From: Bidens hawaiensis
Taxonomy: Eukaryota > Streptophyta > Magnoliopsida > Asterales > Asteraceae
Direction of reading: 5' to 3'
Assembly (NCBI GenBank): GCA_021521415.1
Contig: JAIQDT010004246.1
Coordinates: 124,001-188,000 of the forward strand
DNA length: 64,000 bases
Below are positions 28,697 through 39,242 of the stretch, piece after piece. The notes beneath the pieces were generated by a model. It was not told the origin of the DNA. It did not search any database and saw only the letters and a list, made by a program, of their open reading frames with translations. The translations under genes were made by a program, and so were the position numbers. Position 1 is the first letter of the stretch. Each line of letters starts with the position of its first letter.

Positions 28697-31600
28697 TTAA
28701 ATGATATCTTCAGGAACTTCATCTGATGTACGTTTAACGCCGTTGATCTCTAGTAAATATAAAAACCGTGGTTTATCAAATGCTTTAGTGAAGAGATCAG
28801 CGCGTTGTTCCTGAGTGGGGATTTTTATCACATCGATAAACTTCTTTTCGTAACAGTCACGAAGGAAGTGATATCGAATTTCGATGTGCTTCGTTTTGCT
28901 AAAATGAACAGGATTTTTGGTAATTGAAATTGCAGCAGAATTATCAATATATATGGGAGTAGTAGAACATTCAATACCGTAGTCACGCATTTGTTGCTGA
29001 ATCCAAATAACTTGAGAACAGCAACTGGCAGCCGCAATATATTCCGCCTCAGCTGTTGAAGTGGAGACTGACGTCTGCTTTTTGCATTGCCACGTTACTA
29101 AACGACTTCCAAAGAACTGACATCCTGCTGTTGTTGATTTGTAATCGAGTTTACAACCACCATAATCCGAATCACTATACGCATGAAGATCGAAGTTGTC
29201 ATCATAAGGATACCAAAGACCCCAATCTGGAGTACCCTTCAGATAACGCAAAATTCTTTTGACTGCAATCAGATGGGAGACCTTCGGCTTTGACTGGTAA
29301 CGTGCACAGAGACACGTAGCAAACATTATGTCTGGCCGAGAAGCAGTCAGGTACATTAGAGATCCGATGATCCCTCTATAGTGAGTTGGATTGATCAATT
29401 CACCCTTCTCGTCAGGATTAATCCCGTGATTAACCTCTAAAGGAGTTCCCTGTGAAGAAGAACTCAACATCTCAAACCGTTTCAAGATGTCATTGACGTA
29501 TTTTGTCTGGTGAATGAAGATACCGGAATCTTTTTGATCAACTTGAAGTCCTAAGAAGAACTTCATCTCACCCATGGAGCTCATTTCAAATTTTTCTTTC
29601 ATCACTTGTTCGAACTCCTTACAAAGTGTTTTATTCGTGGACCCGAAGATGATGTCGTCCACGTACACTTGTACCATAATTAGATCTCCTTCTTTTTCTT
29701 TTGAGAATAGTGTGCAGTCAATGGTTCCCCTTCTAAACCCGTTGTTCAGAAGGTGTTTGGATAGTTCTTTATACCAAGCTCTCGGGGCTTGGTGAAGACC
29801 GTACAAAGCCTTGTTGAGCAGATAGGCTTTGTCCTTGTGATATGGGTCTTCAAAACCTGGAGGTTGTGCCACATATACGGTCTCTTCGATGTGACCGTAC
29901 AAAAAGGCACTCTTGACGTCCATTTGATATACTTTGAATTTCTTGAAAGATGCATACGCCAAGAACATCCGGATTGCCTCCAAACGAGCAACCGGAGCAT
30001 ATACCTCATTGTAGTCTAGGCCTTCGATTTGCCTAAACCCTTGGACCACCAGGCGGGCTTTGTTGCGAACAATCACTCCACGATCGTCACGTTTACATTT
30101 TAGTACCCACTTAGTGCCAATTTTCTTCTGTCCTTTGGGGAGATCCACCAGCTTCCACACACCAAGTCTTTTAAACTGCAATAATTCCTCTTGCATGGCT
30201 GAGACCCAGTTGGAATCTTTCAGCGCATCGGTGGTGCTGTGTGGTTCTTCTTGTGCTAAGAAGCATTCATGGGCATTAAGAGCAACTGATCCTGACTCCA
30301 TCATTTCTGTGTAGAGACCAAAATTCAGCTGTCGCCGAGTTTTGACACCCTGTTGAAAGTCCCCTATAATGTTGTCTTGTGGATGATCACGTTCAGTCCT
30401 AACAACCGGATTGTCAGAAACGACAACATTTTGTTCCAAGTTAGTTAAGTTCGGCTCAGGAACTGGAGCGGATTGTGGTGCCTCTGAAGTAGACGTTAGA
30501 GGCTGATCTGCATTCGACACTTCTTGATTTGACGATGAAGGTTGTGACGTAACCTGAGTTGGTGCCGATTGTACATCATCTGCTGGAGATTCATCTTCAG
30601 ATTCAGATTCGGAAGATTCTTGAACTTGATCGCTAGACTCTGTGGAGGAAGATGATGACGGACCAGGATGAGTTGAAGATTGCAAAGATTCATCAGGAGG
30701 TGCATTTTGCGCCTCATACATCATTTGAATAGCAATCTCATACAGATTGAATGACTTGAACAGTTTGTCATAATCAAACAACCAGTCTTCTCCTGTCCCC
30801 TTGGCTGGTTCTGTGTAGCGTTGAACATCGACATGGTACCATTCTTCAACTAATTTTGTTGTTCTGTTGAAGACCCTTTTGAGAGGTATGCTGTAACCCA
30901 GAAAATAGCCGTTGATGATCTTCTCCTCGAACTTATTATCGACTTGCCTTTTAAGTAACGTGCAAAGAGCCCCGAATGGTTCCAGGTGCTCTAAGTTAGG
31001 CCTTCGTCGTTGAAGAAGCTCGAAACTTGTCTTGCCGTGGCGCTTGACGATGCCTACCCGATTTAATGTGAAACAGGCGTTGGCAATTGCCTCACTCCAA
31101 AACGTAACAGGTAACACTGAGTCGGCTAACATTGTTCTTGCTGTCTCGATTAACGTACGATTTTTCCTTTCAGCAACCCCGTTCATTTGTGGAACATATG
31201 GGGCACTGAACTCCTGAACGATCCCTTTTTCTTTGCAGAAATTTTCAACATTCGCATTTTTAAATTCTGTACCGTTATCTGACCGCATTCTTCGAACCTT
31301 CAGATTGTATTGAGACTCAATAGTTGTAACCAGCAGTTGTATACACCCAAACGTTTCTGATTTTACTTTCAAGAAAAACACCCAAGAGAATCTAGAATAT
31401 TCATCAGTAACCACTAGACAGTATGAGTGCCCAGAGATACTTTTGACGCTTATTGGGCCAAAAAGATCCATATGAAGGAGTTCCAACGGAATATCAATTG
31501 AGTGGAAACTCTTAGACTTGTGGGACCTTTTTATCTGCTTTCCGGCTTTGCACTTCACACATGAATCAGGGAGACGAAAACTTCTCAGATTAACTCCCTC

Positions 31601-32116
31601 AACTAGTCTGCGGTGCACAAGCTTGTTCATGTTCCTGACATTTATGTGTCCCATCCGTCTATGCCATAAGACAGTATCACGTTCGGATGCCTTGGACACG
31701 AAACATGTCGCCGTTGGAGACGTTGACCCTGCCTTAGCCATATCCAGAATGTAAAGATCACTCTGGCGTGCAGCTGACATTAAAACCTTGTCTTCAGGAA
31801 AGTTGAAATCCTTAGGCAAGATGTGGCAATCTCGGTCGTCAAACATAACTTTGAAACCTTTGTCGCAGATTTGACTTATCGACAACAGGTTGTTCTCCAA
31901 CTCTTTGATGAAATTTACTTTCTCAAACGAAATTCGCCCATTAGACACCATTCCTTGGGCCGTGATATAACCTCCTTGATTTCCTGCAAAGGAAACTGCA
32001 CCTCCTTTTATTTGTCTGACACTTGAAAGGAGATTCATGTTTCCAGTCATGTGCCTGGAAGCTCCTGAGTCTATGATCCACATGTTGAATCTTGGATCAT
32101 ATAGAGCAACCTGCAC
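28697..32116 (-). CDS. pol: Copia pol polyprotein, intact (B)
   Basis: 1139 codons. Protease IIDSGASRHMTG (Asp16), pre-integrase zinc site WHRRMGHINV with CVKC (about 150-195), integrase core HMDLFGPI, DEYSRFSW and ERKNRTLIE, a low-complexity acidic Ser/Pro linker (about 470-580), RT with KWVLKCKRD, DVKSAFLYG and YVDDIIFG, RNase H with YSDSDYGG, AEAEYIAA and IDNSAA, ending with QRADLFTKAFD. All catalytic motifs are present. The frame opens at GTG, with no ATG before the protease motif. It is in the same frame as gag, separated by a TAA and five sense codons, so readthrough is possible in principle; a predicted splice acceptor at the same place is the alternative. Confidence 0.97.
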   Translation of the reverse strand: MQVALYDPRFNMWIIDSGASRHMTGNMNLLSSVRQIKGGAVSFAGNQGGYITAQGMVSNGRISFEKVNFIKELENNLLSISQICDKGFKVMFDDRDCHILPKDFNFPEDKVLMSAARQSDLYILDMAKAGSTSPTATCFVSKASERDTVLWHRRMGHINVRNMNKLVHRRLVEGVNLRSFRLPDSCVKCKAGKQIKRSHKSKSFHSIDIPLELLHMDLFGPISVKSISGHSYCLVVTDEYSRFSWVFFLKVKSETFGCIQLLVTTIESQYNLKVRRMRSDNGTEFKNANVENFCKEKGIVQEFSAPYVPQMNGVAERKNRTLIETARTMLADSVLPVTFWSEAIANACFTLNRVGIVKRHGKTSFELLQRRRPNLEHLEPFGALCTLLKRQVDNKFEEKIINGYFLGYSIPLKRVFNRTTKLVEEWYHVDVQRYTEPAKGTGEDWLFDYDKLFKSFNLYEIAIQMMYEAQNAPPDESLQSSTHPGPSSSSSTESSDQVQESSESESEDESPADDVQSAPTQVTSQPSSSNQEVSNADQPLTSTSEAPQSAPVPEPNLTNLEQNVVVSDNPVVRTERDHPQDNIIGDFQQGVKTRRQLNFGLYTEMMESGSVALNAHECFLAQEEPHSTTDALKDSNWVSAMQEELLQFKRLGVWKLVDLPKGQKKIGTKWVLKCKRDDRGVIVRNKARLVVQGFRQIEGLDYNEVYAPVARLEAIRMFLAYASFKKFKVYQMDVKSAFLYGHIEETVYVAQPPGFEDPYHKDKAYLLNKALYGLHQAPRAWYKELSKHLLNNGFRRGTIDCTLFSKEKEGDLIMVQVYVDDIIFGSTNKTLCKEFEQVMKEKFEMSSMGEMKFFLGLQVDQKDSGIFIHQTKYVNDILKRFEMLSSSSQGTPLEVNHGINPDEKGELINPTHYRGIIGSLMYLTASRPDIMFATCLCARYQSKPKVSHLIAVKRILRYLKGTPDWGLWYPYDDNFDLHAYSDSDYGGCKLDYKSTTAGCQFFGSRLVTWQCKKQTSVSTSTAEAEYIAAASCCSQVIWIQQQMRDYGIECSTTPIYIDNSAAISITKNPVHFSKTKHIEIRYHFLRDCYEKKFIDVIKIPTQEQRADLFTKAFDKPRFLYLLEINGVKRTSDEVPEDII

Positions 32117-32134
32117 ACAAAAACAAAAGGTTTA
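32111..32134 (-). promoter_or_regulatory. Predicted 3' splice site at the gag/pol boundary (B)
   Basis: On the minus strand the gag stop TAA is followed by ACC, a T-rich run and TGTGTGCAG, then pol GTTGCTC. Equivalent signals stand at this boundary in X2, Z and D. Confidence 0.5.
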
Positions 32135-35100
32135 AATATCATTGGAAACCCAAGCCCTTAAGGTCTTGGGTTTTCCATCTTCATCACGAATGAACAATTC
32201 AATCCATTTACCCTCATTAACACTGTTTTCAGATTTGACGTTGTTATCAACAGTGTTAGTTTTCTTAGGTTTCCAAAAGTCAGTCTTCTTCTCAGCATGT
32301 TTGAGATAGCTGGTTGAAGACTGAGTTTCACTTGTCGAAGTGGAAACACTTGGATCTGAGGGGTTTGGGGATTGGTGTGGTGAGGTTGGCTGAGGTTTCC
32401 GAGGAGAAACCGACCTCGGTGTGTGAAACCGTTCTTGACCTTGAATGTCAATGGTCGGTCGCCTCCTAGGAGGTGACTTGACATACCTCGGATCCGGAGT
32501 CGATATGTACTGCTTAGGATCCGTGTACTTATAGCAAAATCTTGCTATATGCCCTACCTCTCCACACGAAAAACAGTAGTTTCTCCCCCTTTGACTTGGT
32601 GGAGAGAAATAACTCTGGTTTTGTCTGTTATCATAGTACCCCCTGGATTTGACATTTTGGGGTGGAGTTTGTCTAGGAGGGTGTTTTGGGAAATTATGTT
32701 TTTCATTAACGTTACCCTCCTTTACAAACTGGGTACTATGTTCCACATAGACTTTCTCAGATTTAGGATTAAACTTTTTCTTCTGAGAACTTCTTGTTGT
32801 TGTTGCCTTTGACTTAGATGGTGGTGGGCCCGATTTAGTTGTGGAACCTAAGTCTGTGGCATCAACATTTTGTTTGGACTCAGGAGCCGGGTCAATGACT
32901 TCTTTACCCTTAGACTTAGAAATTTGGTTTGTGTCCTCGGGTATATAATCATTTGATTCATCATCCGGCACAGCTCCTGGTGTGCTTGAAAATTGATTCA
33001 GGATCGGGGGTGGGACATTGTTATATCCCACGCCTCTTTCCTTTTTGCCTCGGAACTCGGGAATGATGTGTTCTAATAAATAAGATGAATTTGAGTAACT
33101 TTTTAATTTGAAATTCAATGATTCAAAATCAGCTTTCAAGTTTTCCAATTCTTTTTTCAAAACATTATTCTTATTTATGTGAAAATTGATAGAGTCTTGT
33201 TGATTCAGAACACATATTTCAAGTTCCTTGTTCTGACGCTTAAGGCTATCAATCTTTTCTTTAAAAACAGACTCTTTCTGCTTCCAAGCCTTATTCTGTG
33301 CAAGCGCGTCAGTCAGTTCCATTAAAGATCTTGAGGCTGCTTGTTTGTAAGCCTCGAGATCTTCAATTCTCTCTTTTAGAGATTGAATTTCTTGTTCATA
33401 CAATTCACATTTTAAACATTTAACATTTTCTGGTTTGGGAGTTGATGGGTTAGAACTTACCTTGGCATTTGATGTCTCTGCCATGAATGCAAAGCAAAGA
33501 TTCCCAGCTTTTTCCAGAAACGATGCAGAAGTTGCTTTAGACTCTACTTCGTTGACTTCTTCAACTTTAGCAGCCTCTGCGGGAATTGTCGAACATGGAG
33601 ATGTTTGAGGAACATTTGACTCTTTTTCGTGATCCTCCTTAATCTCCAAAGATACCACTTCAACCTCAGGTTCTCCTTCATGGACTTCAGCAGCTGGTTC
33701 ATCGACAGTATATTCTTCATTGGTCGAGGAAACAACAGACTCTGTTTCAGAGTTTTCATCTACTACTGTGACATCAGCCATGTTGATGCTCAAGTTCCAT
33801 GTCTCGCCTTCATCCCCTTGAACTGCAAGAGCAGTTTCGTTGTTGATGTCGACGTTGTTTGCTGCGGTTTGATTTTGAGGGACCAGTTGTCTCTCAAGGT
33901 TGACAGTTGCAGCTGCTGCAGCAGGAGTGGATGATGATGAAGTGGTTCGGAAGGGATATTGGTGACCTTCCCTTCTTGGCTTCGAGCACTCCTTGGCAAA
34001 GTGACCAAGTTCGCCACAGTTGTAGCATTTTACTTTGTTTTTATCAAAGCCGAACTTGGATTTGTTGTTTATTGAGAGGGCCTGACCTGTTTTCTTCGTC
34101 CACTTTCTGGCCCTTCGGAACGCACTGCCAAGAGCCCACATAATGTCTATGCGTTCCATATCATCTTCGTCAAGCTGTTCATAGTCATCGCTGTCCAGAT
34201 GACTATTTCCTAGCTTACCCGCCACCATTAAACTATAGGACTCAATTATCGTGCCTAGAGTTGCCATGTGTTCTTTGGCAACCTCCACTGTTACTGTTCC
34301 CAAGCCTTCAGTATTCAACGTTGCTTTCTCCGTTGACTTGGGTCCGGAGTTAGTACTTGAGTTTCCAGAAGTTGATAGTGGGACGGAAGATCTCGTTTCA
34401 GTCCCCTTTGATTGATTTGACGTTGAGGAGACAAAAGCAGTCTTCATCGGAGCATGATCAGTTGAATCTGACAAAGGAGGTTTTGACATGTAAAGTGATT
34501 TGTCAGAAGTTGATCTCGGTTTTCTGGAAGAGGCTCTTAGTTCAGCCTCTTCGTGTCTGATTTCTTTAATAAAATCAGACAGGAGAATCGTCTCCAGCTG
34601 ATGACTTCTTCTCATTACTGTCAGGAAGGTGCTCCAGCTAGGTGGAAGTCCTTGTGCAAGACATCTAACTTTCTCAGTCCCTGTAGTTTTGACGTTATAG
34701 GACTTGAGTTCTGACATTAGATGGTAAAATCTCGACAGTAACGACTCAATATCTTCTCCCGACTCTGGACTAAACAGATCAAATTCACGCTTGAGCTCCC
34801 GTGCGTGAATTTCTCTAAGGGAATCAGATCCTTCACATCGGTCAACCAGTGCGTTCCAAAGAGTTGACGCTGTAGTAAACTGGTTAAACTGATGAAAAAG
34901 ATCAGTGGAGAGTGCTTGTGATAGTAAGGAGAAGGCTTTCTTCTCAGCATCGAAGGCTATCTTTTGTTCTTCAGATAGCCTAAAGTAACTCAACGACTCA
35001 CCATCATCATTCGTTGGATGCACCCAACTTGTCTGGACAGCTTCCCAAAGTCCAGGATTTACACCTGTTATATGAATTTGAAATCTTGTCTTCCAGGTTG

Positions 35101-35209
35101 TAAATTCGTTTAAAGTCATTAGCTTTGGTGGCTTGTTATAGCTTCCCGATTCAGAATCACTTTCGAGAATCGATTGAATCCTCTTGTTGGTACTCGAACT
35201 TGTAGCCAT
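32132..35209 (-). CDS. gag: Long Sirevirus-type gag, intact (B)
   Basis: 1025 codons from MATSSSTNKRIQS. Residues about 30-205 are the copia capsid region (FTTWKTRFQIHI, LSQALSTDLFHQF, LWNALVDRCEG, LKREFDLF, VRCLAQGLPPSW). First CCHC knuckle CYNCGELGHFAKEC near 395-408; acidic linker; coiled-coil stretch about 590-720; second knuckle CFSCGEVGHIARFC near 877-890; Ser/Pro-rich C-terminus ending GKPKTLRAWVSNDI. Forms the particle and binds RNA. The two distant knuckles and coiled coil make it about twice the size of a standard copia gag. Start chosen as the first ATG after the leader. Confidence 0.95.
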   Translation of the reverse strand: MATSSSTNKRIQSILESDSESGSYNKPPKLMTLNEFTTWKTRFQIHITGVNPGLWEAVQTSWVHPTNDDGESLSYFRLSEEQKIAFDAEKKAFSLLSQALSTDLFHQFNQFTTASTLWNALVDRCEGSDSLREIHARELKREFDLFSPESGEDIESLLSRFYHLMSELKSYNVKTTGTEKVRCLAQGLPPSWSTFLTVMRRSHQLETILLSDFIKEIRHEEAELRASSRKPRSTSDKSLYMSKPPLSDSTDHAPMKTAFVSSTSNQSKGTETRSSVPLSTSGNSSTNSGPKSTEKATLNTEGLGTVTVEVAKEHMATLGTIIESYSLMVAGKLGNSHLDSDDYEQLDEDDMERIDIMWALGSAFRRARKWTKKTGQALSINNKSKFGFDKNKVKCYNCGELGHFAKECSKPRREGHQYPFRTTSSSSTPAAAAATVNLERQLVPQNQTAANNVDINNETALAVQGDEGETWNLSINMADVTVVDENSETESVVSSTNEEYTVDEPAAEVHEGEPEVEVVSLEIKEDHEKESNVPQTSPCSTIPAEAAKVEEVNEVESKATSASFLEKAGNLCFAFMAETSNAKVSSNPSTPKPENVKCLKCELYEQEIQSLKERIEDLEAYKQAASRSLMELTDALAQNKAWKQKESVFKEKIDSLKRQNKELEICVLNQQDSINFHINKNNVLKKELENLKADFESLNFKLKSYSNSSYLLEHIIPEFRGKKERGVGYNNVPPPILNQFSSTPGAVPDDESNDYIPEDTNQISKSKGKEVIDPAPESKQNVDATDLGSTTKSGPPPSKSKATTTRSSQKKKFNPKSEKVYVEHSTQFVKEGNVNEKHNFPKHPPRQTPPQNVKSRGYYDNRQNQSYFSPPSQRGRNYCFSCGEVGHIARFCYKYTDPKQYISTPDPRYVKSPPRRRPTIDIQGQERFHTPRSVSPRKPQPTSPHQSPNPSDPSVSTSTSETQSSTSYLKHAEKKTDFWKPKKTNTVDNNVKSENSVNEGKWIELFIRDEDGKPKTLRAWVSNDI

Positions 35210-36039
35210 CTTTGTTTCTTTGCTTTGACGTTTAACTGTTGATCGAATGAGTTTGATTCGATCGGATGAGTGACCTATTCGATCGAATGTGTTCTGGTTC
35301 GATCGAATGTCTCTCTGAAATACAGATCTGATCTTCCGAAAGTTATTCGATCGAATGTGAATCTGGTTCGATCGAATGGGTTGAGAAGTTCGATCGAAAG
35401 AGTTTCTGGTTCAATCGAACGGGTTCTGACAGTCGAATAAGACAAAGATCGAATCGACGGATCGAATAAAAGACTTATTCAATCGAATGGTGACTAATTC
35501 GATCGAATGAACAAATCTGGTTCGATCGAATGAACTAGGAGTAATTCTCGGCGGGAAAAACTGATTCGGTCAAAGTTCAAACTTGTTCGATCGAATAGGA
35601 AGGCTATTCGATCGAATGAGTTCCAAAAATAGACTGGTTCGATCGGAAAATCTGGAAATTCCAAAATTAGAAGATTTTGACGGATTTTCGAATTTTGAAT
35701 CAAAAACACGAATTTTGAAAGATCAAGGGGCAACTTAAGATCGAAATATGACTTTTAACACAAAAACAACTTAAGACCAAACAAAAAAACGGATCAAAAC
35801 CACCAAAAATACGAAGAACACGAAGAACGCGAAGAACGTTCTTGACGAAACTCGAACTTTTAACACACAATTCTAAGATCAAAACACCAAAATATGACAA
35901 TTTTAACAGTTTTTGACAAGAACACGACGAACACCAAGATCAAAAACACCAAAAATTCGGAATTTTCCGGCAAAAATTACGATTTTCACGAGAAAAACAC
36001 GAATTTCACCACAAATCTAACGTGAATCAAGAACCAAAG
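35210..36039 (-). other. Leader of B
   Basis: About 830 untranslated bases. 35240-35650 has around a dozen TTCGATCGAA palindromes or variants; the PBS-proximal half is A-rich on the plus strand without clear motifs. I do not see a strong splice donor. Confidence 0.6.
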
Positions 36040-36051
36040 GCTCTGATGCCA
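36040..36051 (-). other. Primer-binding site of B
   Basis: Minus-strand TGGCATCAGAGC: one mismatch to the tRNA-iMet complement TGGTATCAGAGC. Three bases from the LTR. Confidence 0.9.
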
Positions 36052-36054
36052 CTT

Positions 36055-36501
36055 TGTCGGACCGGTGCGGGACACGGTTTCCCAACGATTCACGGGGCAA
36101 CGTGTTAGAGTGCGGAATCCTCTAACACGGCGATTCGGTGGTGATCAACAACGCGCGGTTACGATTCCTAAGACGGTTTGACACCTAGGGACGGAGGAAA
36201 AGACCGACACGACGAAGATTGGCAGAGAGGTTTTTCGGCAGCTGCTGGTTCGTGACTGTGTGTAATGTGTGCTCTCCCGTGAAATTTCCTAAGTTTCGTT
36301 TATATATCGAATACTGATTCGATCGAATGAGTATCTCATTCGATCGAATGAGTCCTGGTTCGATCGAATCAGTCACTGATTCGATCGAATCAGTTTCTTT
36401 TGACATTTTCAGTCCGTTAACTTGGTTTCACGATCGTTATTTTCATATCGAACCATCCTGATAGAACTGGGGACATATACATGACATTTCATGTCCTAAC
36501 A
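36055..36501 (-). repeat. 5' LTR of element B
   Basis: TGTCGGACC to CCTAACA on the plus strand, with TTCGATCGAA palindromes and a minus-strand TATATAAAC. Noticeably more diverged from the other two LTRs than they are from each other. It interrupts the gypsy LTR H. Confidence 0.95.
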
Positions 36502-37977
36502 ACATCCGCATTGAGTATGCACACAACCCCGAAAACATAACAAGAAAGTGGGGCTAGAAACTCACCTGAACTCGGTTTGTTTCAGAGTTAATGGTAACTC
36601 ATTTCTTTAACTGGGCGCGACTAACTGTATAAAAATTTCGCGTATCAATTAACTACTTCTAATTATATCATACTTCTAAGTTATGGTAACCCCTAGCTAC
36701 GGGGGTACAGGGGCAGCGCCCTTGGCAGCGTGGTCTAGGGGAGATAACCACTAGCATGATCCAAGGGGCAGAGCCTTGGCTGCGGTCAAGCTGACAGGTC
36801 AGCTTGAAAAAAAATTATTTTCATTGATTGCCTTAACACAATTTTCATTAGAATTCCAAAACTATTATTTTATTTTCTAACCCATTCGTTATGACGAATG
36901 GGTTCTGGTTAAGCATCATTTGCTATCCCATTCGTTATGATGAATGGTTCCATTCGTTATAATGAATGGCGATCTGAGACGAATGATTGCATAACGAATG
37001 GCTAAGGCCATTCGTGCTTTCTATAAGACGAATGAGGGCTCTTTCGTTACAAGAGCATGCAAGCGTATCTTATAGCTAATGGCTTTATTCAGTGTCTTAA
37101 CATGGTGAATGGGAGATAACGAATGATGAATGCCATTCGTTAATTCTGTAAGACGAATGATAGGTTCATTCGTTATCAAAGATACGTGAATGGATCCTTA
37201 TTCGTTATGGTTATTTAACGAATGACCGGCGGCTCGTTTAACATAGAGAATGAGCATCAGTTCTTATCGAATCTTTAATTCGGAGGTCAAAGTTAAAATT
37301 GATAAGAAAACATATCTGTCAACTGAACGAGAATTGTGATTAGACCCCAAATCACCACGAAACAACATAACTTTGGCATAAATAGCCTCGCACTACAGCG
37401 CTAACAAACCCCAAGTATCCAATCAGCCAAACATTCGTGTTTAAAAGGTGGTTTGATTGATATTTACAAACGGTTCTTCATAAAATCTATTAACCTATCT
37501 AATGTTAATGGATTGCACTGTGAATCAGTTCGTTTGGTTCGTTTTTACTATTTATATATAGTTCTGGGAATACTAAATGGACCGAAAAATTTTTCGTTAT
37601 AAACGTACCTTTAACGAATCGGTTTCACGAAGACGATCTAAGCTTGATGTCGGTTTTGGCTCGTTACGACTTTCTAGCACCAACAAGCTCGAGTTTTTGC
37701 CTTCTGATCTTTGCTCGAGATATAGTAGGGTATTTGTGTGTGTTTATTTAAAGGTGGAGGCTATGGTATAGAGATGGATAAAAATGAAAAGGATTAGGGT
37801 TTAAGGGGTATTTGTACTCCTTAAGCCGATGGACCTAAGGCCCATTCCATCTCTTATTCCATCTTTTAAGTCCAAGCCCACCCTCTAATAGTTTATTTAT
37901 CTAAACTGACACACGACACGTTAATAACAGGCAAAATTTCCTTTATAATATTATCAAAAGTAGGATGTTACAATTAT
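36502..37977 (-). repeat. Gypsy LTR H (G family), cut by B
   Basis: On the minus strand it starts TGTAACATCC at 37977 and runs through segments also present in the G LTRs: a TAAACCCTAATCC region, an ATTCGTTA / TAACGAAT palindrome zone (36880-37260), a GC-rich block (36700-36800) and GAGTTTCTAGCCCC. It stops at the B insertion; the missing end is not found clearly on the other side. Frames inside are chance. Confidence 0.85.
36879..36904. repeat. 11-bp hairpin in LTR H
   Basis: AACCCATTCGT pairs perfectly with ACGAATGGGTT around TATG. Further CCATTC/GAATGG pairs follow at once (36928-36969). Confidence 0.8.
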
Positions 37978-38352
37978 GGTCAATTCTATATATAAAATTA
38001 AGATTTGATCAGGACGGTTAGCTAAGTTTTAAAAAAATGAATCAATTTGATGCCATATTGTGATTATTTACCATGTTTGTAGTGTCAGTAGGACTCGTTT
38101 AAGGTAACCATAAGATTTGACAAGATCAATTATACCCATAATACGTGAATTGAGGAACAAGCAAAGGGTTAAAGTTAGTCGAGGGGTGGTTTTGCACATT
38201 ATACATAGATATATCAATACATAAATAAATAAAAGATAAAAATATATACTTAAATAATGTGAGACTTTATTGATTGAATTACCCGAATACGGATTGGGTT
38301 GGTTAATGGCTAAAATTTATAAGAAGACGAAAAAATTTGAAATGCTACAATC
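37978..38352. other. Unassigned AT-rich stretch
   Basis: No gene, LTR end or repeat recognised between LTR H and the gypsy integrase tail. Confidence 0.5.
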
Positions 38353-38625
38353 GAAAGGGTTGGTAGAGTTGCATATCGTCTAGAACTCCCCGATGAGCTC
38401 TGCAATGTTCATCTGACTTTTCAAGTTTCCAATCTCAAGAAGTGCTTAGCCAAGGGGAAGCTCCACAAACCCATTGAAATCATGGATCATATGGACAAAG
38501 AAACCAAGTGTAGCCGCATTTCGCTTGTCAAAGTTTTATGGGAATCTAAAAGTGGTCTCGAGTTCACTTCGGAGCATGAAAACCAAATTAAGACCAAGTA
38601 CCCGCACATCTTCGTTACGGCTTGA
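38353..38625 (+). pseudogene. Ty3/gypsy integrase C-terminal tail
   Basis: 91 codons ending at TGA: ERVGRVAYRLELPDELCNVH, TFQVSNLKKCLA, EIMDHMDKETKCSRIS, LVKVLWESKSGLEFT, NQIKTKYPHIF. This is the typical end of a gypsy pol, just upstream of the 3' LTR and without a chromodomain motif. The rest of pol is missing, and a segment after KCLA is shortened compared with relatives known to me. Confidence 0.9.
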
Positions 38626-38665
38626 TCTCTAATTTCAGAATGGAATTTTCAAAAGTAGGGAATGC

Positions 38666-39201
38666 TGTAACATTCCGGTTTTTCATATGTAATCATTACC
38701 CGACCCAGGTTCATATTTGGATTATTAATCAATAAATCCCGCATTTGTTTAGTATTTTTTTTATTTAATTGATTATAAATATGAGACATGTGCAATAACC
38801 CCCCCCCCCCCAAACTAACAAAATATCCACTTATGTAACCACCACCAATTCACAAGGACCAAGTTGCAAAATAAACAAAATATCTTTTCCCTCCTTTCTC
38901 TTTTTCATACCCCTTGACCCCGTTTTCTTTTGTGTTATTTTTTTTGTTTTCTTGTTTTGTTTATTCCCTCTAATTAATTATATATATGTATGTATATATA
39001 TAGGGAGTGGTATGTATGTTTTATTTATACCACTCCCTATTATTTCCTCTAATTAATTATATATATGTATGTGTATGTGTGTGTGTGTGTGTGTATAGTT
39101 TGAAGGACTAATATTTTTTTTATACCACTCGCTTATTAAACCGAACCTCTGGCATATTGTTTACTTGTCTTTGAACCTTTAGTTCCCTATTATTCCTTTA
39201 G

Positions 39202-39242
<41 letters not shown>

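Larger units (their letters stand above)
22077..36501 (-). mobile_element. Complete copia element B with downstream gene
   Basis: 14.4 kb, minus strand: LTR, PBS, leader, gag, pol, spacer, ORF1, ORF2, polypurine tracts, LTR. All coding frames are open, making it a possible autonomous copy. YVDDIIFG of RT, long gag with two knuckles, doubled polypurine tracts and an env-position gene place it in the SIRE lineage. Confidence 0.9.

Noticed and set aside
32116..32132. Gag-pol of B as one readthrough gene only
   Set aside because: Not excluded for B, but X2 and Z cannot work this way, so I did not annotate a fused product.
15716..36506. Target duplication round the A-B array
   Set aside because: CAAAG and ACATC do not match.
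37577..37771. Possible small basic protein of 64 residues
   Set aside because: Inside gypsy LTR H, on the strand opposite to it, and not preserved in the G LTRs.
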